In this document: positions 35,748-44,200 of the stretch, piece by piece
Layout of the letters: every line of letters begins with the position of its first letter
Position numbering within the stretch: position 1 is the stretch's first letter
Origin: Crocosphaera chwakensis CCY0110
Lineage (GTDB): Bacteria > Cyanobacteriota > Cyanobacteriia > Cyanobacteriales > Microcystaceae
DNA length: 64,000 nucleotides
Reading direction: 5' to 3'
Assembly: GCF_000169335.1 (NCBI RefSeq)
Contig: NZ_AAXW01000006.1
Span: 110,186-174,185, forward strand
Notes under the pieces: model-generated
Databases searched by the model: none
Told to the model about the DNA's origin: nothing
What the model saw: the letters and a program-made list of their open reading frames with translations, nothing else
Position numbers and translations under genes: made by a program

Positions 35748-36545
35748 ATGAAAACAGATACTATTTTTTATCGTCTTTTTCAATCTTTTCCCAGCATATT
35801 CTTTGAATTAATTGGACATCCTGTTGATGAAGCGGATCACTATCGTTTTGACTCAGTGGAGATAAAACAATTATCGTTTCGTATTGATGGCGTATTCCTT
35901 CCTAAAAATGCTGATCCTGACAGTCCCATTTATTTTTGTGAGGTACAATTTCAAAAAGATGAACAATTTTATGGACGTTTCTTTGCTGAAATCTTCCTTT
36001 ATCTTAGTAAAACAGAGTTAACCAATGATTGGCGAGGGATTATTATTTATCCCAACCCTCAAGTAGAAACCAATAATATTCAACGTTATCAAGATTTACT
36101 CAATTCAAGCAAAGTAACCCGTGTTTATTTGGATCAATTAGAAAATTTTGAACAAACATCAATCGGTTTAGCAACGGTACAATTAATTACTTTACCCACA
36201 GCACAAACCATTGATACCACCCAAAAATTGATTGAAAGAGTCAAAGAAGAATTAACCCCTGACCAAAACCGTCAAGAACTTTTACAATTAATAGAGACAA
36301 TCCTAGTGTATAAATTACCCCGTTTGAGTCGTAGGGAGGTAGAAGCAATGTTTAGCATAGATGAATTAAAGCAAACCCAATATTTTCAGGATGTGCGACA
36401 GGAAGCGCGTGAAGAAGGGAAACTTGACAAAGCATTAGAAACTGTCCCCCGTCTTTTAGCATTAGGCTTAACTGTAGAACAAATTGCTGAAGCTTTACAG
36501 TTAGACGTTAAACAAGTAAAAAAAATACAAAATAATCAACAATGA
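35748..36545 (+). CDS. DUF2887 (Rpn/PD-(D/E)XK-like) family protein
   Basis: The 265-residue protein belongs to DUF2887, a large cyanobacterial family of PD-(D/E)XK nuclease-like proteins related to Rpn transposase-like proteins. FRIDGVFLPKN supplies the Asp and IYFCEVQFQKD the E-x-Q/K pair of the nuclease core. Residues after 190 form helices, and the C-terminal ALGLTVEQIAEALQLDVKQVKKI looks like a small helix-turn-helix. These genes are often mobile or decayed; here it is intact. Activity is not proven. Confidence 0.8.
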   Translation: MKTDTIFYRLFQSFPSIFFELIGHPVDEADHYRFDSVEIKQLSFRIDGVFLPKNADPDSPIYFCEVQFQKDEQFYGRFFAEIFLYLSKTELTNDWRGIIIYPNPQVETNNIQRYQDLLNSSKVTRVYLDQLENFEQTSIGLATVQLITLPTAQTIDTTQKLIERVKEELTPDQNRQELLQLIETILVYKLPRLSRREVEAMFSIDELKQTQYFQDVRQEAREEGKLDKALETVPRLLALGLTVEQIAEALQLDVKQVKKIQNNQQ

Positions 36546-36566
36546 TCAGTCGTAATAATAATGATG

Positions 36567-36622
36567 GTGGGCAATAATAGAAAATATCTTGATTAAGCTA
36601 TCAATCATCCTTTTTTGCCCAC
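36567..36622. repeat. Inverted repeat GTGGGCAA ... TTGCCCAC
   Basis: An 8-bp inverted pair spans 56 bp between the DUF2887 gene and the next small gene. The arms are the same as in the palindrome at 1823-1839 and the pair at 56561-56619, so this is a dispersed family. Confidence 0.55.
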
Positions 36623-36634
36623 TCTACGCTTTTT

Positions 36635-36850
36635 CTACAACCGAGTAATTAACATTCCTGTTAAGGTTGCAAACGAACTTTGAGCAAGATTAGTGACGAG
36701 ATCAGGGGTTGGTTTATCTTGGATACTTAAGACGATTGAACCAACCACACAGACAATTAACGTTAACGAGAGAACTTTAGCAATATTCACGCTTAAAGAA
36801 TGCTGATTATTGTCTGGTTTGTCGTGTTTATTAGATTTTTTCAAGAACAT
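36635..36850 (-). CDS. Small membrane protein, unknown
   Basis: A 71-residue protein with one or two hydrophobic helices (IAKVLSLTLIVCVVGSIVLSI at about 23-43, and a shorter one at the C-terminus). The first 20 residues are hydrophilic and Lys/Asn-rich. Length and position next to repeats leave room for doubt, but the composition is that of a real membrane protein. Function unknown. Confidence 0.5.
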   Translation of the reverse strand: MFLKKSNKHDKPDNNQHSLSVNIAKVLSLTLIVCVVGSIVLSIQDKPTPDLVTNLAQSSFATLTGMLITRL

Positions 36851-37030
36851 GATACATTTTTGAATTCAATAAGAGGGTGCATTTAGCCTGGCAGCTTGAA
36901 ACTCACCCATATTGATCAGGATAACTTATAAAAACGTTTTTTTGCAATATCGAAAATCAAAAATTATATGATAATCAACCAATTGACAATCAATGATATT
37001 GCAGAGGTAAGTCATTTGCCTTCTAGTAAT

Positions 37031-37340
37031 AAGTTGTTAGTGTAGCAGTAGTAAATCCTTAGTAGTTTTGTAGAAGTTGTTGGTGTAGTAGTAGTAAGTC
37101 TTTAGTAGTTTTGTAGAAGTTGTTGGTGTAGTAGTAGTAAGTCTTTAGTAGTTTTGTAGAAGTTGTTGGTGTAGCAGTAGTAAGTCCTTAGTTTTGTAGA
37201 AGTTGTTGGTGTAGTAGTAGTAAGTCTTTAGTAGTTTTGTAGAAGTTGTTGGTGTAGCAGTAGTAAGTCCTTAGTTTTGTAGAAGTTGTTGGTGTAGTAG
37301 TAGTAAGTCTTTAGTAGTTTTGTAGAAGTTGTTGGTGTAG
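37031..37340. repeat. Tandem repeat, 43- and 40-bp units
   Basis: The tract consists of units of the form AAGTTGTTGGTGTAG plus a variable middle plus TTTTGTAG. Five are 43 bp and two are 40 bp (lacking one TAG), followed by a 15-bp partial copy; the total of 310 bp is exact. The 40-bp units carry GCAGTAG and CCTTAG, the 43-bp ones mostly GTAGTAG and CTTTAG, so two subtypes alternate. The first copy is the most diverged. It contains no unique spacers, so it is not a CRISPR array. Confidence 0.95.
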
Positions 37341-37468
37341 AAGGTTATTATTCTCCACATAGAGTAAAGGTAGAAAGACACAATGACGTAAATATAAAAC
37401 ATCATAGTCTTGAATGAATTCGTTGACTTTCCCGAACAAACTATCAAATTAAAACTTCTTTGTTGTAG

Positions 37469-37636
37469 AGGTTCGAGTATGAGTATAGGTTCGAGTATAA
37501 GTATAGGTAGAGGTATGAGTATGAGTATAAGTATAGGTAGAGGTATGAGTATGAGTATAAGTAGAGGTATGAGTATGAGTATGAGTAGAGGTTCGAGTAT
37601 AAGTATGAGTAGAGGTTCGAGTATAAGTATGAGTTA
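37469..37636 (+). repeat. 28 degenerate hexamers, RRGTAK type
   Basis: The sequence is an uninterrupted series of 28 six-base units such as GAGTAT, AAGTAT, AGGTAG, AGGTAT and AGGTTC. Read in the frame from 37410 they give a 75-residue Ser/Met/Ile/Arg/Gly chain with no stop inside. A translated product is doubtful, because the composition follows only from the repeat. It is probably a noncoding STRR-like tract. Confidence 0.9.
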
Positions 37637-37717
37637 ATGTAAGCGTTAGTGTTATTTTTTTATTTCTGGTGCTTCAAACGATCATATTTACGTATTTCAG
37701 TATTTAAGTGTATAAGC

Positions 37718-37741
37718 TTGACGGATAACGTTATCCGTCAA
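37718..37741. repeat. 24-bp perfect palindrome, copy 1
   Basis: TTGACGGATAAC followed by its exact reverse complement. The same palindrome recurs at 38524-38547, and with two mismatches at 39004-39027 inside the parB-like gene. It resembles an operator or a centromere-like ParB site. Confidence 0.9.
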
Positions 37742-37796
37742 CGAGAAAGAAGAATAACGTAGGAGTCAACTTAACGGTAAATCGTTATTTTCTAAT

Positions 37797-37959
37797 TGTC
37801 ATTGCGAGGGGGTGAAGGAATACTATAGCTTGATTTTTAGTCATTATTCCCCCGAAGCAATCCCGAATAACATCCAGCAGAAACATAGAGATTGCTTCGG
37901 AGACAGAAAATAAGTCTCACACTAATGTTCAGCAAAGATTTTGCCTCCTCGCAATGACA
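37797..37959. mobile_element. MITE-like element with nested inverted repeats
   Basis: The ends TGTCATTGCGAGG (37797-37809) and CCTCGCAATGACA (37947-37959) are perfect 13-bp inverted repeats. Inside, CCGAAGCAATC (about 37852-37862) and GATTGCTTCGG (37890-37900) form a second inverted pair. It is 163 bp and has no coding frame. The end sequence is found alone near 16700. Confidence 0.8.
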
Positions 37960-38033
37960 GTTAATGTTTAGTTAAAATAACGGCCATTGACCCCTACAAG
38001 CAATAAAAATATTCATCTAAATTCGGTGATGGA

Positions 38034-38402
38034 TTAATGAGGCAGTAAATTGGGAAAAAATAACTTGATAAAGCCTGAAACAAAAGCCAAGATAAAACCA
38101 ACGGCAACAGAACGATTGAGAAATTCTTGAGAATCTAAGCGTTTATTGATTCCTTTAAGTTCTGTTTTTACTTCTGTTAGTTCCACTTCAACCGTATTAA
38201 GTTTTTCCAGTTTAGTATTTATTTCTTGAATTTCTTGTTTGATTTCTTGCTTAACATCTTTAATTTCTTGTCTAATATCTTTAACATCTTGCCGAACGTC
38301 CTTAATTTCTTGTTTAATCTCTTTTTGATTGGTATCTATTTTATCCTCAATACGTTTGAGAATTTCTTGTAGGGAATAAGGAACTGTGATAGGTTCATTC
38401 AT
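38034..38402 (-). CDS. Coiled-coil protein with C-terminal membrane anchor
   Basis: A 122-residue protein. Residues about 18-90 form a long coiled coil of repeated heptads and hendecads (IKQEIKDVRQDVKDIRQEI). A membrane helix at about 97-115 (VAVGFILAFVSGFIKLFFP) ends the protein. Such short anchored coiled-coil proteins are common in cyanobacteria and have no known function. It lies between two copies of the 24-bp palindrome and next to the parB-like gene on the same strand, so common regulation is possible. Confidence 0.7.
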   Translation of the reverse strand: MNEPITVPYSLQEILKRIEDKIDTNQKEIKQEIKDVRQDVKDIRQEIKDVKQEIKQEIQEINTKLEKLNTVEVELTEVKTELKGINKRLDSQEFLNRSVAVGFILAFVSGFIKLFFPNLLPH

Positions 38403-38523
38403 GGGTTAAACTGGTAATAGTATTTGTTTGATTTAGTCTCTTGGTCTTCTCCGAGAGACTATTTTTATTGTATCCTGGCTTTCAACCTTATCCTACCAGA
38501 AAGCAGATCCTATAATAATCACC

Positions 38524-38547
38524 TTGACGGATAACGTTATCCGTCAA
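38524..38547. repeat. 24-bp perfect palindrome, copy 2
   Basis: Identical to the copy at 37718-37741. It lies 49 bp after the stop of the parB-like gene and 122 bp upstream of the start of the coiled-coil gene on the same strand, so it is well placed to be an operator or ParB-type site. Confidence 0.9.
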
Positions 38548-38595
38548 CAAGATAAAAATCTTCACCTAATATCTGCCATTTTAGACCAAGATAAA

Positions 38596-39513
38596 TTATT
38601 CTAAAATATCTCTAAGTTGCATCAATAAAGTTTCCAGTTGAGCTTTTTTACTTTCATCCTTCCAAGCATCAGATTTAATTTTTGTCATTGCTTTAAACTC
38701 TGAATATAAATCCCTAGAAGTATTAACCCTGGTTACTGTTTGGGTTTCTTCTAAAATCTCTTGCATTTTTTCCTTAATTTGCCTCAAAGTTAACTGCTCA
38801 GTGATAGCTAACTCCATCAAATTTCTACGGTCAATTTCATTATCTAGTTTAGCGATCGCCTTAGCTTTTGTATAATCTAATTCTCCTTGTCTCAATACTT
38901 GTAAGACATCATCAGGTAAATTTAACAACGGTAGACGATTAGTGCGAAAACTCTCTCGATTCAAGCGTCCTATTTTCACAAACAGATCATCAATCATCTC
39001 TATTTGACGTTTAACGTTATCCGTCAAAGGTTGATTCCGTCTTTGAGCATTGGCTGCTTTATTAAGAACTTGAATAACTTCTTGATTAGAAGATATTTCC
39101 AAAGTTTGACGAATTAACTCTAACATTCCTTCTGTTTCATCAATAGCATTAAGGTCATCCCGTTGCATATTCTCCAACAAAGCCAACTCAAACGCTTGTT
39201 GTTCATCAATATCCTTAACAATGACAGGAATTTGTGTTTTTTGAGCATTTTTCGCTGCACGGTAACGACGTTCCCCGGCTACCAACTCATAGAGATGATC
39301 ATTAAGCGGTCGAACAATTAAAGGTTCTAAGATCCCATATTCTTCAATCGATGCTGTCAACTCGTCTAATTTTTCTTGATTAAAAGAGCGTCGCGGTTGC
39401 CGTTGGGGGAGTTGAATTTGTTCAATATCAAGCCATTGACCAATCGGTGCAATCGGTTGTTTATCCATCTTTTTAGAAGAGTCTCGCTTCTGAGATTGGT
39501 CCATAAAATTCAC
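38596..39513 (-). CDS. ParB/RepB/Spo0J-family protein
   Basis: The 305-residue protein has a ParB N-terminal domain: RQPRRSFNQEKLDELTASIEEYGILEPLIVRP, the CTPase-type arginine motif VAGERRYRAAK, and LLENMQRDDLNAIDETEGMLELI. The middle (NRLPLLNLPDDVLQVLRQGELDYTKAKAIAKL) is a helix-turn-helix region typical of cyanobacterial and plasmid ParB-like proteins. No parA is adjacent. Such genes belong to plasmid partition or to nucleoid occlusion and regulation. ATG 39504 or GTG 39513 may start it. Three 24-bp palindromes lie in or near it, one inside the coding region around LTDNVKRQ. Confidence 0.85.
   Translation of the reverse strand: MNFMDQSQKRDSSKKMDKQPIAPIGQWLDIEQIQLPQRQPRRSFNQEKLDELTASIEEYGILEPLIVRPLNDHLYELVAGERRYRAAKNAQKTQIPVIVKDIDEQQAFELALLENMQRDDLNAIDETEGMLELIRQTLEISSNQEVIQVLNKAANAQRRNQPLTDNVKRQIEMIDDLFVKIGRLNRESFRTNRLPLLNLPDDVLQVLRQGELDYTKAKAIAKLDNEIDRRNLMELAITEQLTLRQIKEKMQEILEETQTVTRVNTSRDLYSEFKAMTKIKSDAWKDESKKAQLETLLMQLRDILE
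39004..39027. repeat. 24-bp palindrome, copy 3, inside parB-like gene
   Basis: TTGACGTTTAAC plus GTTATCCGTCAA; it differs from the other two copies at only two adjacent positions in the left arm (TT for GA). It encodes the LTDNVKRQ segment of the parB-like protein. Confidence 0.85.
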
Positions 39514-39625
39514 TCATATAGATTAATCATTCATCTCAATTTTAAACGATTGTCTATAATGCTTTGCCCTAATCTTTGCTATATTGATAGTAGGGAGATA
39601 AAATAAATCCCAAGATACATTTTCC

Positions 39626-39690
39626 AACCCAATCATAGGGGGTTAGCAGAATAGCCTGGCAGCTTCGTTAAGCTTACCCTAGATTGGGTT
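39626..39690. repeat. Long hairpin with shared 14-mer TAGCCTGGCAGCTT
   Basis: AACCCAATC (39626-39634) pairs with GATTGGGTT (39682-39690), and inside AGGG pairs with CCCT. The loop holds TAGCCTGGCAGCTT (39652-39665), which also occurs at 36884-36897 upstream of the small membrane gene. It may be a structured RNA leader, a mobile repeat or a transcription signal of the parB-like gene. Confidence 0.5.
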
Positions 39691-39726
39691 TTATAATCCT
39701 TTCAAATAAATTGAAAACAGAGTAAT

Positions 39727-39743
39727 GTGAGCATCTTGCTCAC
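39727..39743. repeat. Dispersed palindrome GTGAGCA-TCT-TGCTCAC
   Basis: The reverse complement of the palindrome at 16654-16670, with 24 identical bases in all. It lies 20 bp after the histidine kinase stop codon. Confidence 0.65.
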
Positions 39744-39762
39744 TACGACAAGTATATAATCC

Positions 39763-41082
39763 CTAAATCGGTAAAACGACTGTAAAGATCGTTCCTTTAT
39801 CTAACTCGCTTTCTACTTTAATGTGTCCATGATGATTGTCTACAATAGCTTTAGCGATCGCCAATCCTAACCCCGAACCCCCTGCACTTTTACGAGAAGG
39901 ATCAACTTGATAAAACCGATCAAATAAATGACTTAACGCTGTCTCAGGAACCCCTTTTCCGGTATCTTTGACTTTAACCTGTAACTGATATAAGCGATCG
40001 CGTTTAATTCTTTGTAATTCTACCTCCACCGAAGCGACTTGATTGTTCTTTTCTGAAACAGTTTCCTCAGAAAAACTATGTTCTAATCCATTACTAATTA
40101 AATTAGTAAATAAACGAGCGAGTTGATCCCAATCTCCCAATAAACTAAAATTATCCTCATCATTGTTATCAGGTTCTACAATACGTAATGACAAAAAAAT
40201 ATTCTTTTGTTGGGCCAAGATTCTTTGTTCTTCTATCACTTCAATTAATAAAGCATCTAAAGGAATTTTTTGCTGTCTAGCTTGTAACACTCCACTATCA
40301 GATCGAGCCAAAAATAATAAATCATTGACCAAGTTTCCCAAACGTTTAGTCAATCTTTCGACTACTTTTAACTGTCTTTGTTGCACTTGTGGATCAGTAT
40401 TTCCATAGGTTAAAGCCATTTGTACATTGGTTTGAATCGTAGCAATGGGGTTTCTTAACTCATGGGAAGCATCCGCCGTAAATTGCTTTAAACTTTGATA
40501 AGAATCTCGGATCGGTTGAATGGCCAAACCCGATAAAAACCAACCAATAAAACCAACAATAATAATCGTAATTGACGTTCCTAAAGCCAAATCAAAACTC
40601 AATTGACGAATGGGTTTTGTTACCTCAAACCAGGGATGACTAACCCTTAAATACCCTAAAATATAACGCTCTAAATTGATTTTTGCTGTTACTTGTCTAA
40701 GAATGCGATCCCCATTAAGATGCACCGTCTCTGCTCGTCGGTTAAGATGAAGAGGGATCACAGGAGGTTCACTAAACGTTGACCAAACTAACTCCCCTTG
40801 AGGGTTAAACCATTCAATATCAATATGATCATCTTCCACTGCTTCTGCATTATCCCTAAAACTAGCCTCGACATTGACCTGATAACGCCCCTGAGACACA
40901 GAAACCGACTCAATGACCAAAGAACGGTTAACCACCTCGACAACGTGCTTTAAGGTATCATCAACTCGTTCGACTAAGGTACTACGAACATAAAAAAAGA
41001 CTCCTGTCGCAAACAGAAGGAGTAGAATAGCTGTGACCGAAGTGTACCACAGAGCTAAACGACGGCGTGTCGCTTGAAACAT
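39763..41082 (-). CDS. Sensor histidine kinase (RppB/NrsS-like)
   Basis: A 439-residue membrane kinase: helix at about 11-31, a periplasmic sensor of about 130 residues, a second helix at about 165-187, HisKA with the phospho-His in FTADASHELRNPIATIQT, then HATPase (NLISNGLEHSF N-box, VKDTGKGVPE G1, FDRFYQ, GGSGLGLAIAKAIV G2). The N-terminal arrangement resembles the redox/nickel-sensing RppB and NrsS of Synechocystis, but assignment is uncertain. No response regulator gene is adjacent, so it is an orphan kinase in this window. Confidence 0.9.
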   Translation of the reverse strand: MFQATRRRLALWYTSVTAILLLLFATGVFFYVRSTLVERVDDTLKHVVEVVNRSLVIESVSVSQGRYQVNVEASFRDNAEAVEDDHIDIEWFNPQGELVWSTFSEPPVIPLHLNRRAETVHLNGDRILRQVTAKINLERYILGYLRVSHPWFEVTKPIRQLSFDLALGTSITIIIVGFIGWFLSGLAIQPIRDSYQSLKQFTADASHELRNPIATIQTNVQMALTYGNTDPQVQQRQLKVVERLTKRLGNLVNDLLFLARSDSGVLQARQQKIPLDALLIEVIEEQRILAQQKNIFLSLRIVEPDNNDEDNFSLLGDWDQLARLFTNLISNGLEHSFSEETVSEKNNQVASVEVELQRIKRDRLYQLQVKVKDTGKGVPETALSHLFDRFYQVDPSRKSAGGSGLGLAIAKAIVDNHHGHIKVESELDKGTIFTVVLPI

Positions 41083-41131
41083 AGAAATATAGACTTGAAA
41101 CCCAACTGAAGACTATGAAATCTTTTTAAAC

Positions 41132-42421
41132 TTATCTCATTTTAACTTGTTTTAAACAAGATAAATCTACCTTGCCAAAATGAACGCTAAAGGCTAATTG
41201 TAAATTTTCTAAGGATTTAACTAACCAGGGAACACCTTCTTTAGTAAAAGATTCGTAGTGATTAAATAAGATAGAAAAACGCTTTTCTAAATAGGGTTTA
41301 ACCTTACTAGAAACTAAAACAACCTTCAATAGTAAACCCATCGTTCGAGTGACTCCCATATTAGAAATCATATCTACAAAAACGTAGTGATCAGGTTTCT
41401 TTCCATTTTCAACCACAAGGAAATTCATTAATTGACTTGCAGTTCTCAGCATCAAGAATTCACTAGGTTTTTGATGATTACATTCAGGTAGGGTATTTTG
41501 AAGTAATTGATAGAGATTTTTATTAAATTGTCCTTTGGAATATTTAGGATCTAAAGAGGTAAGAATATACTCATAGAGGTCATCTTTGTAACGTCCAAAG
41601 GTTTGGGTATGAACAGTATGGCTCAAAAAGTTTTGCGATAAACTCTTATAGGTATAACTCCCATCAACAGTGCCGACATAATGCTTTAATGCTTGATTTA
41701 ATTCTTTATCTTTAAGAAGAGTAGGATTTTTTACCGGACGAATGATGCGGCCTTTTTCCGGAACCGCTAATTCAGGAGAACGGGAGATTTGCGCTAATCT
41801 CACTTTATAGGTCACATAACGAGATAAATTCACCTCGAAACGTTTTTCCGTTTGATTTTTAATTTTTCTAACGGTTTGTTGATGTTCTTTGCTACTTTCA
41901 TCTCCCAAAAGACAATGATTGTATAAATAGGGATAACGGTGTATCAAGTTACCCACTGTGTTAGATTTATCGGGGGTTAGTTTATTGCTAATTACCCGTG
42001 CTAATCGTTGAAGCTTAAGATATTGATCAGACTGGGTGAAATTTTTGACTAGATATCTAACCCGATTGGCAGTGCCATGATAACCGCTACGAGGAGGAGC
42101 CAGATTCTCTAATAGACTAACTAACTCAGGAATAGCACTATGGGACTGAACATCCATTTGCCAATGGTTGATAAGAATATGGCAACAACGGTTGAAGAAG
42201 TAGTTAAATTGATATTCACCATTCTTCCTTTTGGCGATTTGTTCTAACGCTGTATAAAGTTGGGGATCACGAAATCCTCGCGCTTCGATAAATAAGCGAC
42301 GGAAATCTTCAACTAACTGACCAGGTGTGTCAGTGCGTATGTGCTGTAATAAGTAGTCATAGAAGAGTTGCTCTTCTTGAGATCCTTGTTGTCTTGAGTA
42401 AGTTTGGGATAGGTTATTCAT
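41132..42421 (-). CDS. Conserved cyanobacterial protein of unknown function
   Basis: A 429-residue soluble protein, mostly helical, rich in Tyr and Leu, with no signal peptide and no membrane helix. Segments such as YQFNYFFNRCCHILINHWQMD, GTANRVRYLVKNFTQSDQYLKLQRLARV and VGTVDGSYTYKSLSQNFL look conserved. I cannot name the domain. It is transcribed toward the kinase gene with a 49-bp gap. Confidence 0.7.
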   Translation of the reverse strand: MNNLSQTYSRQQGSQEEQLFYDYLLQHIRTDTPGQLVEDFRRLFIEARGFRDPQLYTALEQIAKRKNGEYQFNYFFNRCCHILINHWQMDVQSHSAIPELVSLLENLAPPRSGYHGTANRVRYLVKNFTQSDQYLKLQRLARVISNKLTPDKSNTVGNLIHRYPYLYNHCLLGDESSKEHQQTVRKIKNQTEKRFEVNLSRYVTYKVRLAQISRSPELAVPEKGRIIRPVKNPTLLKDKELNQALKHYVGTVDGSYTYKSLSQNFLSHTVHTQTFGRYKDDLYEYILTSLDPKYSKGQFNKNLYQLLQNTLPECNHQKPSEFLMLRTASQLMNFLVVENGKKPDHYVFVDMISNMGVTRTMGLLLKVVLVSSKVKPYLEKRFSILFNHYESFTKEGVPWLVKSLENLQLAFSVHFGKVDLSCLKQVKMR

Positions 42422-42832
42422 GGCCGTCAGCCCATTCCAATTGATTAATTCAACCCGGGGCTGTAAAATTCCGTTTAGGTTTTAGGTAAATTTATCGCCC
42501 GCTTTTGGTTTAATGATAAAAGTTGATCAAGCATTTTTAGCTGTTTGGTTTTTGGCAATGATTTTTATTCTATTGCTTAACTATAATAACAATCTTAGAA
42601 AAAATTTTGAAAGTTTTTATCTTTCTTATTTTTTTCTTGACTGTTCAGCTAAAGCTATTTTGATGAAGTTTACAGCTAAACATACTTTAGTTAATGTTCT
42701 TTGTTGTGTAAAGACATTTCTTAAAGTAACGGAAAAAAACACCTTGTGTATGTGATCTTGATCACTAAAATCGATTTTCTTGTATTCAGTAATTTTTCTA
42801 TATTTTTCTCAGTAGTCATCCTAATAAGCAAT

Positions 42833-44188
42833 ATGATTCTAAGTGAAATCCCAAATATTTTGTCCAAAAATTTAAAATACTTGTCTAAACCTTTATCAAA
42901 TCAATTGATAAACAAAATTAATACAGATACTCGTTTTATAGACAAAAATGATATTTTTATTGCTTTAAAAGGAGAAAAATTTGATGGTCACTCGTTTATT
43001 GAAAATGCAATTGCGAAGGGTGCCATTGGTGTAATTGTTGACCATGAAGTCTCTGTAATTTCTAGTAAGAGAATTACGCAAATTATTGTTAAAGATACAT
43101 TAATTGCATATCAAGAAATTGCAAATTGGTGGCGGAATAAGCTTACAATTCCTATCATTGGCATCACAGGGTCTGTGGGCAAAACCACCACGAAAGAATT
43201 AATCGCTGCAGTATTAGGGGTTTACGGAAAGGTTCATAAAACTCAAGCTAACTACAATAACGAAATCGGTGTACCGAAAACCCTATTATCATTAACAACC
43301 AATCATGATTACGCTGTCATTGAAATGGCCATGCGAGCAAGAGGAGAAATTGCCCTATTAAGTCAAATTGCTCGTCCTACCATTGGCATCATTACAAACG
43401 TCGGAACGGCACATATTGGACGACTGGGGTCACGAGAGGCGATCGCTGAGGCAAAATGTGAATTATTGGCCGAAATGCCTAAAGATAGTATTGCTATACT
43501 CAATCATGATGATCAACGGCTCATGGAAACAGCAGCAAGAATATGGCAGGGTAAAACTATTACCTATGGATTAGAAGGGGGCGATATTACAGGAGAATTG
43601 CTCGATAATCAAATATTAAGAGTCGAAGGGATAGATTTTCCTCTACCCTTGCCCGGTCGTCACAATGCTTTGAATTATTTAGCTGCTTTGGCAGTGACGA
43701 AACAATTAAACTTAGACTGGAATCTGTTGACCCAGGGAGTAACCGTTGACCTTCCCAAAGGGCGATCGCAACAATATTCTTTAAGTAACAATATCGTTCT
43801 TTTAGACGAAACTTATAACGCTGGTTTAGAGTCCATGAAAGCAGCTTTACAACTGCTTAAAGATACTCCAGGTAAGCGACATTTAGCTGTTCTAGGCACC
43901 ATGAAAGAACTAGGAGAAGCATCAGCCCAGTTACATCAGGAAGTGGGCGCAATGGCTGAAAAATTGGGCATTGACGGTCTTTATATATTAGTGGATGATC
44001 CAGAAGCCCAAGCCATTACTCAAGGAGTTAAAACCATTGAAACCGAATGTTTTCCTACCCATGAACACTTAATAGAACGGTTAACCCAAGTTATTCAACC
44101 TGGCGATCGCATTTTATTCAAAGCGTCTAATTCTGTTGGCTTAAATCGTGTCGTCGAAGCAGTCCGTGATTTAATAGATAAGAAATGA
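42833..44188 (+). CDS. murF: UDP-N-acetylmuramoyl-tripeptide--D-alanyl-D-alanine ligase
   Basis: MurF adds D-Ala-D-Ala to UDP-MurNAc-tripeptide, the last cytoplasmic step of peptidoglycan precursor synthesis. The 451-residue protein has the N-terminal uridine-binding part (INTDTRFIDKNDIFIALKGEKFDGHSF), the ATP loop GITGSVGKTTTKELIAAVLG, ANYNNEIGVP, and HNALNYLAALAV and LLDETYNAGLESMKAAL in the later domains. ATG 42833 (MILSEIPNI) is chosen; an in-frame ATG at 42746 would add a hydrophobic 29-residue lead that the family lacks. A nucleotidase gene follows 12 bp later. Confidence 0.93.
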   Translation: MILSEIPNILSKNLKYLSKPLSNQLINKINTDTRFIDKNDIFIALKGEKFDGHSFIENAIAKGAIGVIVDHEVSVISSKRITQIIVKDTLIAYQEIANWWRNKLTIPIIGITGSVGKTTTKELIAAVLGVYGKVHKTQANYNNEIGVPKTLLSLTTNHDYAVIEMAMRARGEIALLSQIARPTIGIITNVGTAHIGRLGSREAIAEAKCELLAEMPKDSIAILNHDDQRLMETAARIWQGKTITYGLEGGDITGELLDNQILRVEGIDFPLPLPGRHNALNYLAALAVTKQLNLDWNLLTQGVTVDLPKGRSQQYSLSNNIVLLDETYNAGLESMKAALQLLKDTPGKRHLAVLGTMKELGEASAQLHQEVGAMAEKLGIDGLYILVDDPEAQAITQGVKTIETECFPTHEHLIERLTQVIQPGDRILFKASNSVGLNRVVEAVRDLIDKK

Positions 44189-44200
44189 TTTGGCTAAAAA

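Noticed and set aside
37031..37340. CRISPR array
   Set aside because: The units are contiguous with no unique spacers, and no cas gene is near.
37410..37637. 75-residue Ser/Met/Ile/Arg/Gly protein
   Set aside because: Its sequence follows entirely from the hexamer repeat; no independent sign of coding.
42513..42755. 80-codon frame before murF
   Set aside because: Hydrophobic, low-complexity, overlapping the murF lead, without a recognisable domain or RBS; likely chance.
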